This document shows positions 16,489-25,359 of a DNA stretch of 64,000 nt, piece by piece. The first letter of the stretch is position 1, and every line of letters starts with the position of its first letter. A program made the position numbers and the translations under genes. The notes beneath the pieces were generated by a model. The model was not told where the DNA came from. It did not search any database and saw nothing but the letters and a program-made list of their open reading frames with translations. This DNA comes from Azospirillum brasilense (GTDB lineage: Bacteria; Pseudomonadota; Alphaproteobacteria; Azospirillales; Azospirillaceae), in NCBI RefSeq assembly GCF_007827815.1, contig NZ_VITH01000008.1, positions 1-64,000 of the forward strand, written 5' to 3'.

Positions 16489-16764
16489 TCAGACGTTCAC
16501 CACGTCGCGCAATTGCTTGGCCGGCTTGAACCGCGGCGCCTTGGACGCGGCGATCTGCACCGCCTCGCCGGTGCGCGGGTTGCGCCCCTCGCGGGCGGCG
16601 CGCTCGGCCACCTCGAAAATGCCGAACCCGGCAAGGCGCACCTCCTCGCCGCGGGCGAGCGCCGAGGAAATGCCTTCGAACACCGACTGCACGACCTTCG
16701 CCGCATCGGATTTGCGGATGCCGGCGTTGGTCGCGATGGTCTCGATGAGCTCGGCTTGGTTCAT
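16489..16764 (-). CDS. HU-family DNA-binding protein
   Basis: 91-residue histone-like protein. The beta-arm element APRFKPAKQLRD, with the GRNPRTGEAVQIAASKAPRF signature before it, is typical of HU (rather than IHF), which bends DNA without strong sequence preference. N-terminus MNQAELIETIATNAGIRKSDA is the dimerisation helix pair. ATG 16764 has AGGAG 6 bases upstream. Probably co-transcribed with mucR downstream, so two nucleoid-shaping proteins share one mRNA. Confidence 0.93.
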   Translation of the reverse strand: MNQAELIETIATNAGIRKSDAAKVVQSVFEGISSALARGEEVRLAGFGIFEVAERAAREGRNPRTGEAVQIAASKAPRFKPAKQLRDVVNV

Positions 16765-17136
16765 GCGGAACTCCTGGCGCCTTCGCGCGTGTGGATTTTC
16801 CCGTGTTCTTGGCAGATCGAATCCATCGGCACAAGAGAGATGGACGGGAAAGCAACCCTAAGTGTATCGCCAGTTATGAATTCTTGCCTTCACTGTGGCC
16901 TGGATGCATCAAAAAGACCGTCCATCTCGGTTCGACGGTGCGCCATGATCGCCAAAGGAAGGAAGTTCTGCGGCAAAAGTTGATCGACTCGCGGGACGCG
17001 GTTCTTGAACGGACAATCGGCAACACCATTTGCGTGGCGTTCGGGTCCGGGCCCCTCTGACGGCTGAGGCGTCAGCCGTGATGTCGGATCCCGCTTGAAT
17101 TCACTGCAGACGCAGCGCAATCAAGTGGGTCTTGTT
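16765..17136. other. Intergenic region between HU and terC
   Basis: About 370 bases, no convincing gene. It must hold the divergent promoters of HU and terC. CGGCTGA (17061-17067) and TCAGCCG (17072-17078) form a perfect 7-bp hairpin with a 4-base loop about 60 bases before terC. The conserved core of the manganese-sensing yybP-ykoY riboswitch, often found before terC genes, was looked for and not seen. A short inverted repeat TCCATC/GATGGA lies at 16822-16844 in the HU leader. Confidence 0.4.
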
Positions 17137-18126
17137 ATGGATTCCCTTATCGCACCCGTCTTTCTCGAGTTCATGGGAAAGCCGGCGTGGGTCTGGCTGA
17201 CCTTCGTCGGCCTCGTCCTGGCCCTGCTGGCCTTCGACCTCGGCATCCTCAACCGCCGTGACCGCGAGATCGGCGTGAAGGAAAGCCTCCGCCTCTCCGC
17301 CTTCTACATCGCCGTCGCCCTGCTGTTCGGCGGCTGGATCTGGTGGTCGATGGGCGACACCGCGGCGGCGCAGTACTACACGGGCTTCTTCATCGAAAAG
17401 AGCCTGTCGCTCGACAACGTCTTCGTCATATCGCTGATCTTCACCTACTTCGCGGTCCCGCGCGCCTACCAGCACCGTGTGCTGTTTTGGGGCATCCTGG
17501 GCGTGATCGTGATGCGCGGCCTGATGATCGCCGCCGGGGCCGCGCTGGTCAGCGAGTTCCACTGGGTGCTCTACGTCTTCGGCGCCTTCCTGCTGCTCAC
17601 CGGCGTGAAGATGCTGTTCGCCGTGGACAAGGAGCCGGACCTCGCCGGCAACCCGGCGCTGCGCTTCCTGAACCGTCACCTGCGGATCACCGACGGCTTC
17701 CGCGGCCAGACGTTCTTCGTGCGCGAGGCGGGGCCGGACGGGCGGAGCGCGCTGCACGCCACGCCGCTGTTCCTGGCGCTGATGATGGTCGAGTTCGCCG
17801 ACCTGATCTTTGCGGTGGACAGCGTGCCGGCGATCTTCGCCATCACCACCGACCCTTACATCATCTACACCAGCAACATCTTCGCCATCCTCGGCCTGCG
17901 CGCGCTCTACTTCGCGCTGGCAGCGATGGTCCACCGCTTCCGTTACCTGAAATACGCGCTGGCGCTGGTGCTGGTCTTCATCGGGGGCAAGATCTTCTAC
18001 ACCCAGTTCGTCGGCAAGCCGGACCCGCTGATCTCGCTCGGCGTGACGCTGACCCTGATCGCGGGCGGCGTGGTCGTCTCGCTTCTCAAGACGCGCAGCG
18101 AGGGGAAGCGGCTGCCGGCGGAGTGA
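17137..18126 (+). CDS. TerC-family integral membrane protein
   Basis: 329 residues with about eight to nine membrane segments. TerC motifs with buried acidic residues are present: FIEKSLSLDNVFVISLIF and FADLIFAVDSVPAIFAIT, which in family members are tied to metal (manganese or calcium) export or to tellurite resistance. LTGVKMLFAVDKEPDLAGN forms the cytoplasmic loop. ATG 17137 is preferred; a TTG-initiated frame from 17095 would add 14 polar residues. The substrate is not provable from sequence, though Mn2+ efflux to exported metalloproteins is the current view of the family. Confidence 0.9.
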   Translation: MDSLIAPVFLEFMGKPAWVWLTFVGLVLALLAFDLGILNRRDREIGVKESLRLSAFYIAVALLFGGWIWWSMGDTAAAQYYTGFFIEKSLSLDNVFVISLIFTYFAVPRAYQHRVLFWGILGVIVMRGLMIAAGAALVSEFHWVLYVFGAFLLLTGVKMLFAVDKEPDLAGNPALRFLNRHLRITDGFRGQTFFVREAGPDGRSALHATPLFLALMMVEFADLIFAVDSVPAIFAITTDPYIIYTSNIFAILGLRALYFALAAMVHRFRYLKYALALVLVFIGGKIFYTQFVGKPDPLISLGVTLTLIAGGVVVSLLKTRSEGKRLPAE

Positions 18127-18143
18127 TGCCGGTCAAATGGCTC

Positions 18144-18611
18144 TCAGCCGGTAAAGCCCAGGCGCTTCAGGGCGGCGATGCTCTCCTTCGCGCTGGTGTG
18201 CAGGATGAAGTCGCCGCCCGCCTGGGTCCAGGGATCGCGGGCCTTCTCGCGGTCGTCCACCAGAACCGTTCCCGGCCCGCCGTGGCGGTGCTTGTCGCGC
18301 GCCATGCAGGTGATGACCCGCACATGGGGACCGAGCATATGGGCGACCCAGCGCCGCTTCTGCTCCGGCGCCCAGGAACCCAGCGGCAGCCCGGTCAGGA
18401 TGGTCGGGCCGTGGGGTTCGCAGAATCGCCAGAGGTCCTGCGCGTCGTGCATGAACTCCAGCGTGCCGAAGAAGTCCGGGTGGCGCGACAGCTCCCGCCA
18501 CATGACCTTCATCGGGATCTCCTCCGGACGTTTGCCGGTGACCGCCTTCACGCCGCGGTCGAAGTCGGCCAGAACGCCGTCGAGGTCGAGGAACAGCTTG
18601 GGTTTCTGCAT
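18144..18611 (-). CDS. HAD-family 5'(3')-deoxyribonucleotidase-like phosphatase
   Basis: 155 residues. HAD motif I is DLDGVLADFD (nucleophile Asp about residue 9), motif II is LTGLP, motif III is the lysine region, and motif IV is LVDDREKARDPW. The compact size and DxDGVxADF pattern fit the 5'(3')-deoxyribonucleotidase (NT5C) group that dephosphorylates nucleoside monophosphates. Alternative: another small HAD phosphatase. It is transcribed towards terC and stands alone; a 148-base gap separates it from the divergent pyruvyl transferase gene. Confidence 0.78.
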   Translation of the reverse strand: MQKPKLFLDLDGVLADFDRGVKAVTGKRPEEIPMKVMWRELSRHPDFFGTLEFMHDAQDLWRFCEPHGPTILTGLPLGSWAPEQKRRWVAHMLGPHVRVITCMARDKHRHGGPGTVLVDDREKARDPWTQAGGDFILHTSAKESIAALKRLGFTG

Positions 18612-18759
18612 CGTCCGCCGTGTCGTGTCCTTTCTGATCCCGCCCCTTCAACGCCGGACGGAGGCGGCGGAAGAATAGCGGCCGCGCGGAACCTTCGCCA
18701 GCCGGTCGGGTTGCAACCGAAGGCATAGGCGCCCTGATCCGGCGCGGCAGGGGGATTGG

Positions 18760-19890
18760 ATGACGGTCATAGGCATTTCAGGATCTTACGGCGGCCTGAA
18801 CCTGGGTGACGAGGCGATCCTCACCTCGGCCATCGAGCAGCTGCGCGCCACGGCGCCGGGGGTTGAGGTGGTCGTCTTTTCCCGCAACGCCGCCCACACC
18901 CGCGAGAACCACGCGGTGGACCGCGTCCTGAATCCGCGGGAAGCCATGAAGGACGAAATCACCCCGGAGGTCGAGCGGCTCGACCTGCTTCTCCTCGGCG
19001 GCGGCGGTATCCTCTATGACAGCGAGGCGCAGACCTACCTGCGCGAGGTCACCATCGCGCAGAATCTGGGGGTGCCGACCTACACCTTCGCCATCGGCGT
19101 CGGCCCGCTGAAGGACCGGGTGGAGCGCGAGGCGGTGCGCGAGGGGCTGGACCGCATGGCCGGCATCACCGTCCGCGAACCGAGCGCCAAGCGGTTGATC
19201 GAGGAGATCGGCGTGCAGATTCCGGTGACGGTCACCGCTGATCCGGCGCTGCTGCTGACTCCGGAGCCCTTCACCGAGGAGATGCTGGCGGAGGCCGGCA
19301 TCCCGCGCGGCCGGCCGCTGGTCGGCCTGTCGGTGCGCGAGCAGGGGGCCGCGGCGCCCGAACTCACCGACGCGGCCTACCACCAGCTCCTGGCGGAGGC
19401 GGCGGACTACATCGTGCAGCGCTTCGGCGCCGACGTGGTGTTCGTGCCGATGGAGCGCGCCGACGTGCGCGAGGCCCACCGCGTCATGGGCCGCATGGCG
19501 GTGTCGGAGCGCGCCCATCTGCTCCAGTACCGCTACACGCCGCGCCAGATCATCGGGCTGATGGAGCATTTCGAACTGGCCGTGGGGATGCGGCTGCATT
19601 TCCTGATCTTCGCCGCGATCACCGGCACGCCGCTGATCGCTCTGCCCTACGCCTCCAAGGTGTCGGATTTCCTGTCTTCGGTGGGGTTGGAGCCGCGGGC
19701 GACCGTGTCCCACACCACCGCCGGGACCTTCCTCGCCGACCTCGACCGCTTGTGGGACCACCGCGCGGAGCAGAAGGGACTGCTGCGCGACCGGGTTCCC
19801 GTGCTGATGGAGCGCGCCCGCGAGACGGCGCCGCTGGCCCTCCGCACCGTGGCGCCGCGCGCCGAGCATGCGGCCGAGCCTGCGGAATGA
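18760..19890 (+). CDS. Polysaccharide pyruvyl transferase family protein (CsaB-like)
   Basis: 376 residues. It starts with GISGSYGGLNLGDEAILTSA, the N-terminal motif of polysaccharide pyruvyl transferases, and has LLLLGGGGILYD, FAIGVGPL, TADPALLL, VGLSVREQG and the C-terminal VGMRLHFLIFAAITGTPLIALPYASKV, the GT-B-like donor-site region. These enzymes add ketal pyruvate from PEP to surface sugars. No other glycan genes are adjacent, so target polysaccharide is unknown. ATG 18760; the FAD oxidoreductase follows 15 bases after its stop and is probably in the same operon. Confidence 0.88.
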   Translation: MTVIGISGSYGGLNLGDEAILTSAIEQLRATAPGVEVVVFSRNAAHTRENHAVDRVLNPREAMKDEITPEVERLDLLLLGGGGILYDSEAQTYLREVTIAQNLGVPTYTFAIGVGPLKDRVEREAVREGLDRMAGITVREPSAKRLIEEIGVQIPVTVTADPALLLTPEPFTEEMLAEAGIPRGRPLVGLSVREQGAAAPELTDAAYHQLLAEAADYIVQRFGADVVFVPMERADVREAHRVMGRMAVSERAHLLQYRYTPRQIIGLMEHFELAVGMRLHFLIFAAITGTPLIALPYASKVSDFLSSVGLEPRATVSHTTAGTFLADLDRLWDHRAEQKGLLRDRVPVLMERARETAPLALRTVAPRAEHAAEPAE

Positions 19891-19905
19891 CGAAAGGAGC
19901 CAGTC

Positions 19906-21330
19906 GTGCCCGTCCTGCCCCGTCCCCCGAATCCTGAGTCCGTCACGCTGCCGCCGCGCCGCGCCATGAAGGCGGCGCGCTGCCACGTCCTTGTCGTCGG
20001 CGGCGGCCCGGCCGGCATGGGGGCGGCCATCGGCGCCGCCCAGTCGGGGGCGGAGACGATCCTGGTGGAGCGCTACGGCTTCCTCGGCGGCAACGCCACG
20101 GCGGCGCTCGTCATGCCCTGGATGAGCTTCTACACCCAGCGCGGTTCGGTGGCGGTGGTCGACAACACCCGCCTGATGCCGCAGGACCACGGCCCCGGCG
20201 AGCCGGTGGTGGGCGGGGCGCTGGCCGTCTTTCTGGGGCGTCTCTACACCAACCAGGGGGCCGTTCCGCCCTCGCCGGACACCGGCTTCACCGTTCCCTT
20301 CGATCCGGAAGTGCTCAAGGTCACCGCGCAGCAGATCCTGGACGAGGCCGGGGTGAAGGTGCTGCTGCACGCCTTCGCCTCCACCGTGCTCGGCGAGCCG
20401 GGGAAGCCCGACGCGGTGGTTTTCGAGACCAAGTCCGGCCCTTTGGTCATCGAGGCCGACGTGATCGTGGATTGCACCGGCGACGGCGACATCGCGGCGC
20501 TGGCCGGCTGCGACTACGAGGTCGGGCGGGAGGAGGATGGACTGACCCAGCCGATGACGCTGATGTTCCGCATGGTCGGCTTCGACCACGACGCCTTCAG
20601 CGGCTATGTGCGGGAGCATCCGACGCAATGGCGCGGCGTGCACGGGCTGTGGGACCTCGTCTCCAAGGCCACCGCCAACGGCGACCTCGATCTGGCGCGC
20701 GAGGACATCCTGTTCTTCGCCACCACCCACCCCGGCGAGATTGCCCTGAACTGCACGCGGGTCACCGGCGCGCTGGGCACTGACGTCTTCGACCTCACCC
20801 GCGCGGAGTGGGAAAGCCACCGGCAGGCCGCGCAGATCGCCAATTTCCTGCGCAAGTACGCTCCCGGATTCGCCGACGCCTACACCTGCCAGACCGGCAC
20901 CGGCATCGGCATCCGCGAGACGCGGCGCATCGTCGGCGATTACGCCATGACCGCGGACGACGTGCTGGGCGCAGCGAAGTTCAAGGATGCCATCGCGCGC
21001 GGCACCTACCCGGTGGACATCCACAGCCCGACGGGCCGCGGCACGGTATTGAAGCGTGTGCCCTCCGGCGAATGGTACGAGGTGCCGATGCGGGCGCTTC
21101 TGCCCAAGGGGATGGAGAAGCTGCTGGTGGCGGGCCGCTGCATCTCCGGCAGCCACGAGGCCCACTCCTCCTACCGGGTCACGCCCACCTGCATGGCGAC
21201 GGGGCAGGCCGCCGGGGTCTGTGCGTCGATGGCGGCGCGGCGCGGGGAGCGCACCCGCGACATCCCGGTCGGCGCCATCCAGCGCGAGCTGCTGCGCCAG
21301 GGCGCCCTGTTGCGCGAGCCGGAGGCGTAA
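19906..21330 (+). CDS. FAD-dependent oxidoreductase (PF12831-like)
   Basis: 474 residues. The FAD-binding beta-alpha-beta motif VVGGGPAGMGAAIGAAQSGA is followed by ETILVERYGFLGGNAT, the pattern of the FAD_oxidored family; the second FAD contact IVDCTGDGDIAALAGCDYEVG is in the middle and CISGSHEAHSSYRVTPTCMATGQAAG near the end. Members often oxidise or reduce small molecules in catabolic operons; substrate unknown. GTG 19906 has AAAGGAG 6 bases upstream. Linked to the pyruvyl transferase gene upstream; converges on the ferric-reductase-like gene. Confidence 0.82.
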   Translation: MPVLPRPPNPESVTLPPRRAMKAARCHVLVVGGGPAGMGAAIGAAQSGAETILVERYGFLGGNATAALVMPWMSFYTQRGSVAVVDNTRLMPQDHGPGEPVVGGALAVFLGRLYTNQGAVPPSPDTGFTVPFDPEVLKVTAQQILDEAGVKVLLHAFASTVLGEPGKPDAVVFETKSGPLVIEADVIVDCTGDGDIAALAGCDYEVGREEDGLTQPMTLMFRMVGFDHDAFSGYVREHPTQWRGVHGLWDLVSKATANGDLDLAREDILFFATTHPGEIALNCTRVTGALGTDVFDLTRAEWESHRQAAQIANFLRKYAPGFADAYTCQTGTGIGIRETRRIVGDYAMTADDVLGAAKFKDAIARGTYPVDIHSPTGRGTVLKRVPSGEWYEVPMRALLPKGMEKLLVAGRCISGSHEAHSSYRVTPTCMATGQAAGVCASMAARRGERTRDIPVGAIQRELLRQGALLREPEA

Positions 21331-21336
21331 GGCTGC

Positions 21337-22677
21337 CTAGCGCATCGCGAAGAGTTCCTGGTGGAAGCGTTGCTCCACCGGCAGGCCGTGTGCTGCGAAG
21401 TCGTGCCGCAGCGCTTGGCCGAAGCCGGTCGGTCCGCAGAACCAGACGCTGGCGTCCCGCCATTCCGGCACCAGGGCACGGATGCGCGCGCCGTCCAGTC
21501 GACCGTCGCGGCTGTCCACCAGGACATGGAGGCGAACCCCCGCCGCCGCCGCGTCGGCGGTGAGCTTCGCGATCGCCTCCCCATCGTACTCGCTGGTGGT
21601 GTGGAAGAAGTCGATGGATTGCCGCGGCCGTTCAGGGTTCGCCGCCAGGAATTTCATGCGGGCGATGAAGGGTGTGACTCCGATGCCGCCGCCCACCCAG
21701 ATCTGGTTCGGGCAGGAATCGTCGAAGGTGAAGCAGCCGTAGGGCCCTTCCACGGTCACCGTCTGGCCAACCGCCAGCCGCTCCCGCAGCCGCCGGGTGT
21801 GGTCGCCCAACTCCTTCACCACGAAGGTGATCCGGCGCTCGGCGTCGTTCCAGGCCGAGGCGATGGTGTAGGGATGGGCGCCCTCCGCGCGGTCCGAGGT
21901 GGCGAAGGCGAACTGGCCCGCCTTGTGGCCCGGCCAGCCCTGCGGAACGTCGATGGAGACCTCGAGCGTGCGCACGCCCGGAAAGTAATGGAGGGCGTCG
22001 ATCGTGCCCGGAACCCGCCGACCGGCGGCGACCCGGCCGAGCAGCACGACGATGGCGGCCCAGGCGCTGGCGGCGAGCAGTGGCGCCATCACCCAGCCGA
22101 TCGGCGCGCTCCAGTAAGTGAAGTCGGTCAGCACGACGGCGTGGAAGACCAGCACGAGATGGGCGATCGCCAACAGGCGGTGCGTCCTGAAGAACAGCCG
22201 GTAGGGGAGGCGTTTGAACAGCGCCAGCGCAATCAGCAGAACGACCGCGTAGAAGGCCCATTCGCCGAGCCATTCGGCTGTGCCGCGCAGGCTGCGGAGC
22301 GACTGCTCAAGGGAGCTGTCGGGAAGCGCCCGCGGCCCCCGTTGCGGCCGGGCCAGCCACCCCCAGCCCACCGCCCATTTCGGCCCCTGGGCCCACAGCC
22401 AGTGGACGACCGCCGCGACGAGGCCGGCGATGCCCAGCCATTTGTGCAGGCGGTACATCTTGTCGAGACCGCCGAACCACGCCTCCGGCCAGCGCGGCCG
22501 CAACGCCAGGATCATCGCCGCGGCCATGCAGCCGATGGCGACGATTCCGCTGTACTGTACCAGTTGGGCGCGAAGGCTGAAGAAACCGTCCGCCAGAAAC
22601 ACGCCGGGTTCGGCGGCGATCCATAAAATCGTGAGAAGGGCTAAAATCCCCCATAAAGACAGCTTGATTGTTTTCAT
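21337..22677 (-). CDS. Ferric-reductase-like transmembrane flavoprotein
   Basis: 446 residues. The N-terminal half has about six membrane helices with paired histidines (YRLHKWLGIAGLVAAVVHWLW and FRTHRLLAIAHLVLVFHAVVL) suited to heme b. The C-terminal half is a ferredoxin-reductase module: FAD site HPYTIASAW, then VEGPYG, the NAD(P)H site WVGGGIGVTPFIARM and C-terminal VWFCGPTGFG. It moves electrons from NAD(P)H across the membrane, as in ferric/cupric reductases and NOX-like proteins; the acceptor is uncertain. ATG 22677 has GGAGG upstream; the frame beyond it to 22791 is not typical coding. Confidence 0.85.
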   Translation of the reverse strand: MKTIKLSLWGILALLTILWIAAEPGVFLADGFFSLRAQLVQYSGIVAIGCMAAAMILALRPRWPEAWFGGLDKMYRLHKWLGIAGLVAAVVHWLWAQGPKWAVGWGWLARPQRGPRALPDSSLEQSLRSLRGTAEWLGEWAFYAVVLLIALALFKRLPYRLFFRTHRLLAIAHLVLVFHAVVLTDFTYWSAPIGWVMAPLLAASAWAAIVVLLGRVAAGRRVPGTIDALHYFPGVRTLEVSIDVPQGWPGHKAGQFAFATSDRAEGAHPYTIASAWNDAERRITFVVKELGDHTRRLRERLAVGQTVTVEGPYGCFTFDDSCPNQIWVGGGIGVTPFIARMKFLAANPERPRQSIDFFHTTSEYDGEAIAKLTADAAAAGVRLHVLVDSRDGRLDGARIRALVPEWRDASVWFCGPTGFGQALRHDFAAHGLPVEQRFHQELFAMR

Positions 22678-22821
22678 GGCGACATCCTCCGTGTCGGCCA
22701 CCGTCAAGGTGTGGATGGAGGGATGTTTGGTGAGCGCCTTTCCGGTGACAAGCCGCTTCCGATCATCGCAGCCATTCGAATCTTCGGCCACGGCAACGGC
22801 GGGGGAGGGCGGAGAATTCGG

Positions 22822-23877
22822 TTACTTGCGAATCCAGACCTTGGTTTCCATGAAGCGGTTGGCGAGGAAGCGGTAGGTCTGCTTCTGCAACTGTTCGATG
22901 GCGGTGGACTTCTCCACCGGTGTGGTGTCCCAGGCCTGGAGGATGTCTTCCCACTCCAGCAACCGGGCGCGCAGGTCGTCGCGGATCTTCCGGACGAAGG
23001 TCACGGTGGTGTCGAAGGCCTTCAACGCGCCGAAGATCTCGCCGGTCTGGGCGTCCGCCTGCTCGAAGATGGCGTCGTAGTCCTTCAGCGGTTTGCCCAG
23101 CAGCCCCTGCATGCGCGCCACCTCGTTGCACAGGGTGCGGTCGGTCCGATAGATCTGGGTCAGCCGGGTCAGCTTACCGCTGATGGCGCGGATCGCGTTG
23201 AAGCGGTCGCGCAGCGCCTCGATGTAGGACAGCTCCTGGGTCAGGTCCTCGATGCGGTCGGTCAGGTACTGCTCGTAATTGTCCTTCAGGCCAAGCTTCG
23301 CCGCGATGTCCTTGAAGGCGGCCTTGACGCGCTGCTTGGTCTGCGGGTCCTCGACGATCTGTTCCAGCTCGTCGGCCTTCACCACGATCATCTCGGTCCC
23401 GGAAATCGAGGAGACGAGCTGGACGGTCAGGCGCCCGCGCGCGATGGTCCGGTGCTTCTCCTCCACCGACCAGGAGGCGCGGCCGTCCAGCAGCTCGCCA
23501 GGAATCTGCTCGCCGGGGCGGATCTGCTTTACGTAGGCCAAGCCCTTTTCCACCACATCCAGCAGCTTGGCGTCGCGGCTGTCCTCCTTGATGTCGAAGG
23601 ATTCCATCAGCGTGTTGAAGGGCAGGGCGGCCTTCAGATCGCCCAGCAGGATGTGCAGCACCGGCTGCTTGGACGAGGGGTCGATGCAGAAAAAGGCCCC
23701 GGACAGGCTGAAGACCTTGTGCTCGAAATCGAAGTGCGTGTCCCGCATCGGCGCAGCCGGAGAGGAATCGGGCGGCGCGGCATCGGGCGGCGCCGCGACG
23801 GGCGGCGCCGCGACGGGTGGCGCCGCCGTGGCGTCGGCATCCGTGCTTCCGGTTTCGGGATCGGGGAGATCGGACAT
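22822..23877 (-). CDS. Unknown protein with N-terminal APP repeats
   Basis: 351-residue soluble protein that I cannot place. Residues 1-45 are low-complexity, with tandem five-residue units of the APPVA/APPDA type encoded by 15-bp repeats. The rest is globular, with charged helices: a strand-rich segment (VFSLSGAFFCIDPS, PVLHILLGDLKAALPFNTL), then helical regions with coiled-coil character (IEDLTQELSYIEALRDRFNAI). A conserved-looking C-terminus ends RFMETKVWIRK. No signal peptide or membrane segment. It lies between puuB and the ferric-reductase gene, all on the minus strand. Confidence 0.7.
   Translation of the reverse strand: MSDLPDPETGSTDADATAAPPVAAPPVAAPPDAAPPDSSPAAPMRDTHFDFEHKVFSLSGAFFCIDPSSKQPVLHILLGDLKAALPFNTLMESFDIKEDSRDAKLLDVVEKGLAYVKQIRPGEQIPGELLDGRASWSVEEKHRTIARGRLTVQLVSSISGTEMIVVKADELEQIVEDPQTKQRVKAAFKDIAAKLGLKDNYEQYLTDRIEDLTQELSYIEALRDRFNAIRAISGKLTRLTQIYRTDRTLCNEVARMQGLLGKPLKDYDAIFEQADAQTGEIFGALKAFDTTVTFVRKIRDDLRARLLEWEDILQAWDTTPVEKSTAIEQLQKQTYRFLANRFMETKVWIRK
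23770..23827. repeat. Tandem 15-bp repeat coding APPVA/APPDA units
   Basis: About four copies of a GC-rich 15-bp unit lie in the 5' part of the unknown gene. They keep the reading frame, so copy-number change would lengthen or shorten the linker by five residues at a time. Confidence 0.7.
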
Positions 23878-23913
23878 GGGGGGGAACCGGAAGCGGCGAA
23901 TGGGACGGGCAGG

Positions 23914-25194
23914 TTACAGCAGATCGCGCAGCCGGAACCAGAGCATCGCGAGGACAAGGGCGGGTGTGCGGAATCGCCGCCCGCCGGGGAAGGGCAGGTG
24001 GGGCACGCGGGCGAACACGTCGAACCGCTCCGCCGTGCCGCGGATCGCCTCCGCCATCACCCGTCCGGCCATGCCGGCCAGAGCCACTCCGTGGCCCGAA
24101 TAGCCGTGGGCGAAACAGGTGGTCGGCGTCAGGCGCCCGACCTGCGGCATGCGGTTCATGGTGATGGCGACATGGCCGCCCCAGAAGTGATCGACCGCGG
24201 CGCCGCGGAGCTGCGGGAAGACCGCCAGCATCTTGGACCGCATGGCGATTTTCAGCCCCGGCGCGTCCAGCCCGGAATAGCTGACGCCGCCGCCGAACAG
24301 CAGCCGGTGGTCGGCGGAGCGGCGGAAGTAATTCAGCACGAAGTTCATGTCGCTGACCGCCAGATTGGTCGGCAGCAGGGAGGTCGCGGTGGCTTCGCCC
24401 AACGGTTCGGTGGCGATCATGTAGGTGGCGACCGGCATCACCACGGCCGACAGGCGCGGCGCCAGCGTCCCCAGATAGGCGTTCCCGGCCAGCACCAGGA
24501 AACGCGCTGTCACCCGGCCCTTCGCGGTGGTGGCGACGGGGCGGTCGCCGGTGTCGATGGCGGTGACGCGGCTGTCCTCGAAGAGGCGAACGCCCGCCCG
24601 GGCGGCGGCATCGGCGAGGCCCAGCGCGTAGTTCAGCGGGTGCAGATGGCCGCTTCCGTCGTCGGCCAGCCCGCCGACATAGGCGTCGCTGCCCACGACC
24701 GCCCGCATGGCCGCGCGGTCGAGCGCGCGGACCTTGGTGTAGCCGTAGCCGTCGCGCATCTCGCGCTCCATGGCCGCCACGTCGTCCAGATGGCGTGGCT
24801 TCACCGCCGCGTGGGCGAAGCCCCAGGTGAGATCGCAGGGAATGGCGTGTCTGGCCACCCGCTCCGCCAGCAGCGCTTTGGACTCCTCGCCGAGGTCCCA
24901 CAGCCGCCGCGCGTCCTCTTTCCCGACCCAGCGCTCGATGGTGCTCATCGACTTGTTGTAGCCGGTGATGATCTGCCCGCCGTTGCGGCCCGACGCCCCC
25001 CAGCCGACGCGGTTGGCTTCCAGCAGGACCACGTCGTAGCCCCGCTCGGCCAGTTCCAGCGCGGTCATCAGCCCGGTGTAGCCGCCGCCGACCACGCAGA
25101 CGTCGCAGGACAGCGAGTCCTCCAGCGCCGGGTGCTGCGGGTGCGGAGTCGCGGTGTCGGCGTACCACGAGCGGATGTGGGATGAGGTCGGCAT
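23914..25194 (-). CDS. puuB: Gamma-glutamylputrescine oxidase-like FAD oxidase (PuuB)
   Basis: 426-residue DAO-family oxidase. N-terminal FAD motif VCVVGGGYTGLMTALELAERG, then RVGWGASGRNGGQI, a signature shared by PuuB/OrdL-type oxidases. Near the C-terminus WGGHVAITMNRMPQVGRL and FAHGYSGHGVALAGMAGRV complete the FAD site. It should oxidise gamma-glutamylputrescine to gamma-glutamyl-aminobutyraldehyde. The gene diverges from puuA, the enzyme that makes its substrate, which strongly supports the assignment. Confidence 0.88.
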   Translation of the reverse strand: MPTSSHIRSWYADTATPHPQHPALEDSLSCDVCVVGGGYTGLMTALELAERGYDVVLLEANRVGWGASGRNGGQIITGYNKSMSTIERWVGKEDARRLWDLGEESKALLAERVARHAIPCDLTWGFAHAAVKPRHLDDVAAMEREMRDGYGYTKVRALDRAAMRAVVGSDAYVGGLADDGSGHLHPLNYALGLADAAARAGVRLFEDSRVTAIDTGDRPVATTAKGRVTARFLVLAGNAYLGTLAPRLSAVVMPVATYMIATEPLGEATATSLLPTNLAVSDMNFVLNYFRRSADHRLLFGGGVSYSGLDAPGLKIAMRSKMLAVFPQLRGAAVDHFWGGHVAITMNRMPQVGRLTPTTCFAHGYSGHGVALAGMAGRVMAEAIRGTAERFDVFARVPHLPFPGGRRFRTPALVLAMLWFRLRDLL

Positions 25195-25359
25195 GACCGC
25201 CGAGTTAGGGGAGGGACCCCCGCCCCGTCAATGATTCCAGCGGTCATATGGGCAGGATCTTTGTTCCCCTCTGGCGCGAGGAGGGGGTGCGGGATCATAG
25301 TATGCGGGTCGTTCACAGCAGGGAGGGGCTGCCCACCGTCCGGTGCGGTCCATACGTTC
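25195..25359. promoter_or_regulatory. Divergent puuB-puuA control region
   Basis: A 165-base region holds both promoters. GATCATAGTATGC around 25292-25304 is the most promoter-like AT-rich element. No clear operator was identified, although shared control of two genes in one pathway is expected. Confidence 0.35.

Noticed and set aside
17020-17136. Possible yybP-ykoY manganese riboswitch before terC
   Set aside because: The conserved core sequence of that riboswitch was not found; only a simple 7-bp hairpin is present.
18778-21165. 795-codon minus-strand open frame
   Set aside because: Mirror of the pyruvyl transferase and FAD oxidoreductase genes; His/Arg/Gly-rich shadow with no domains.
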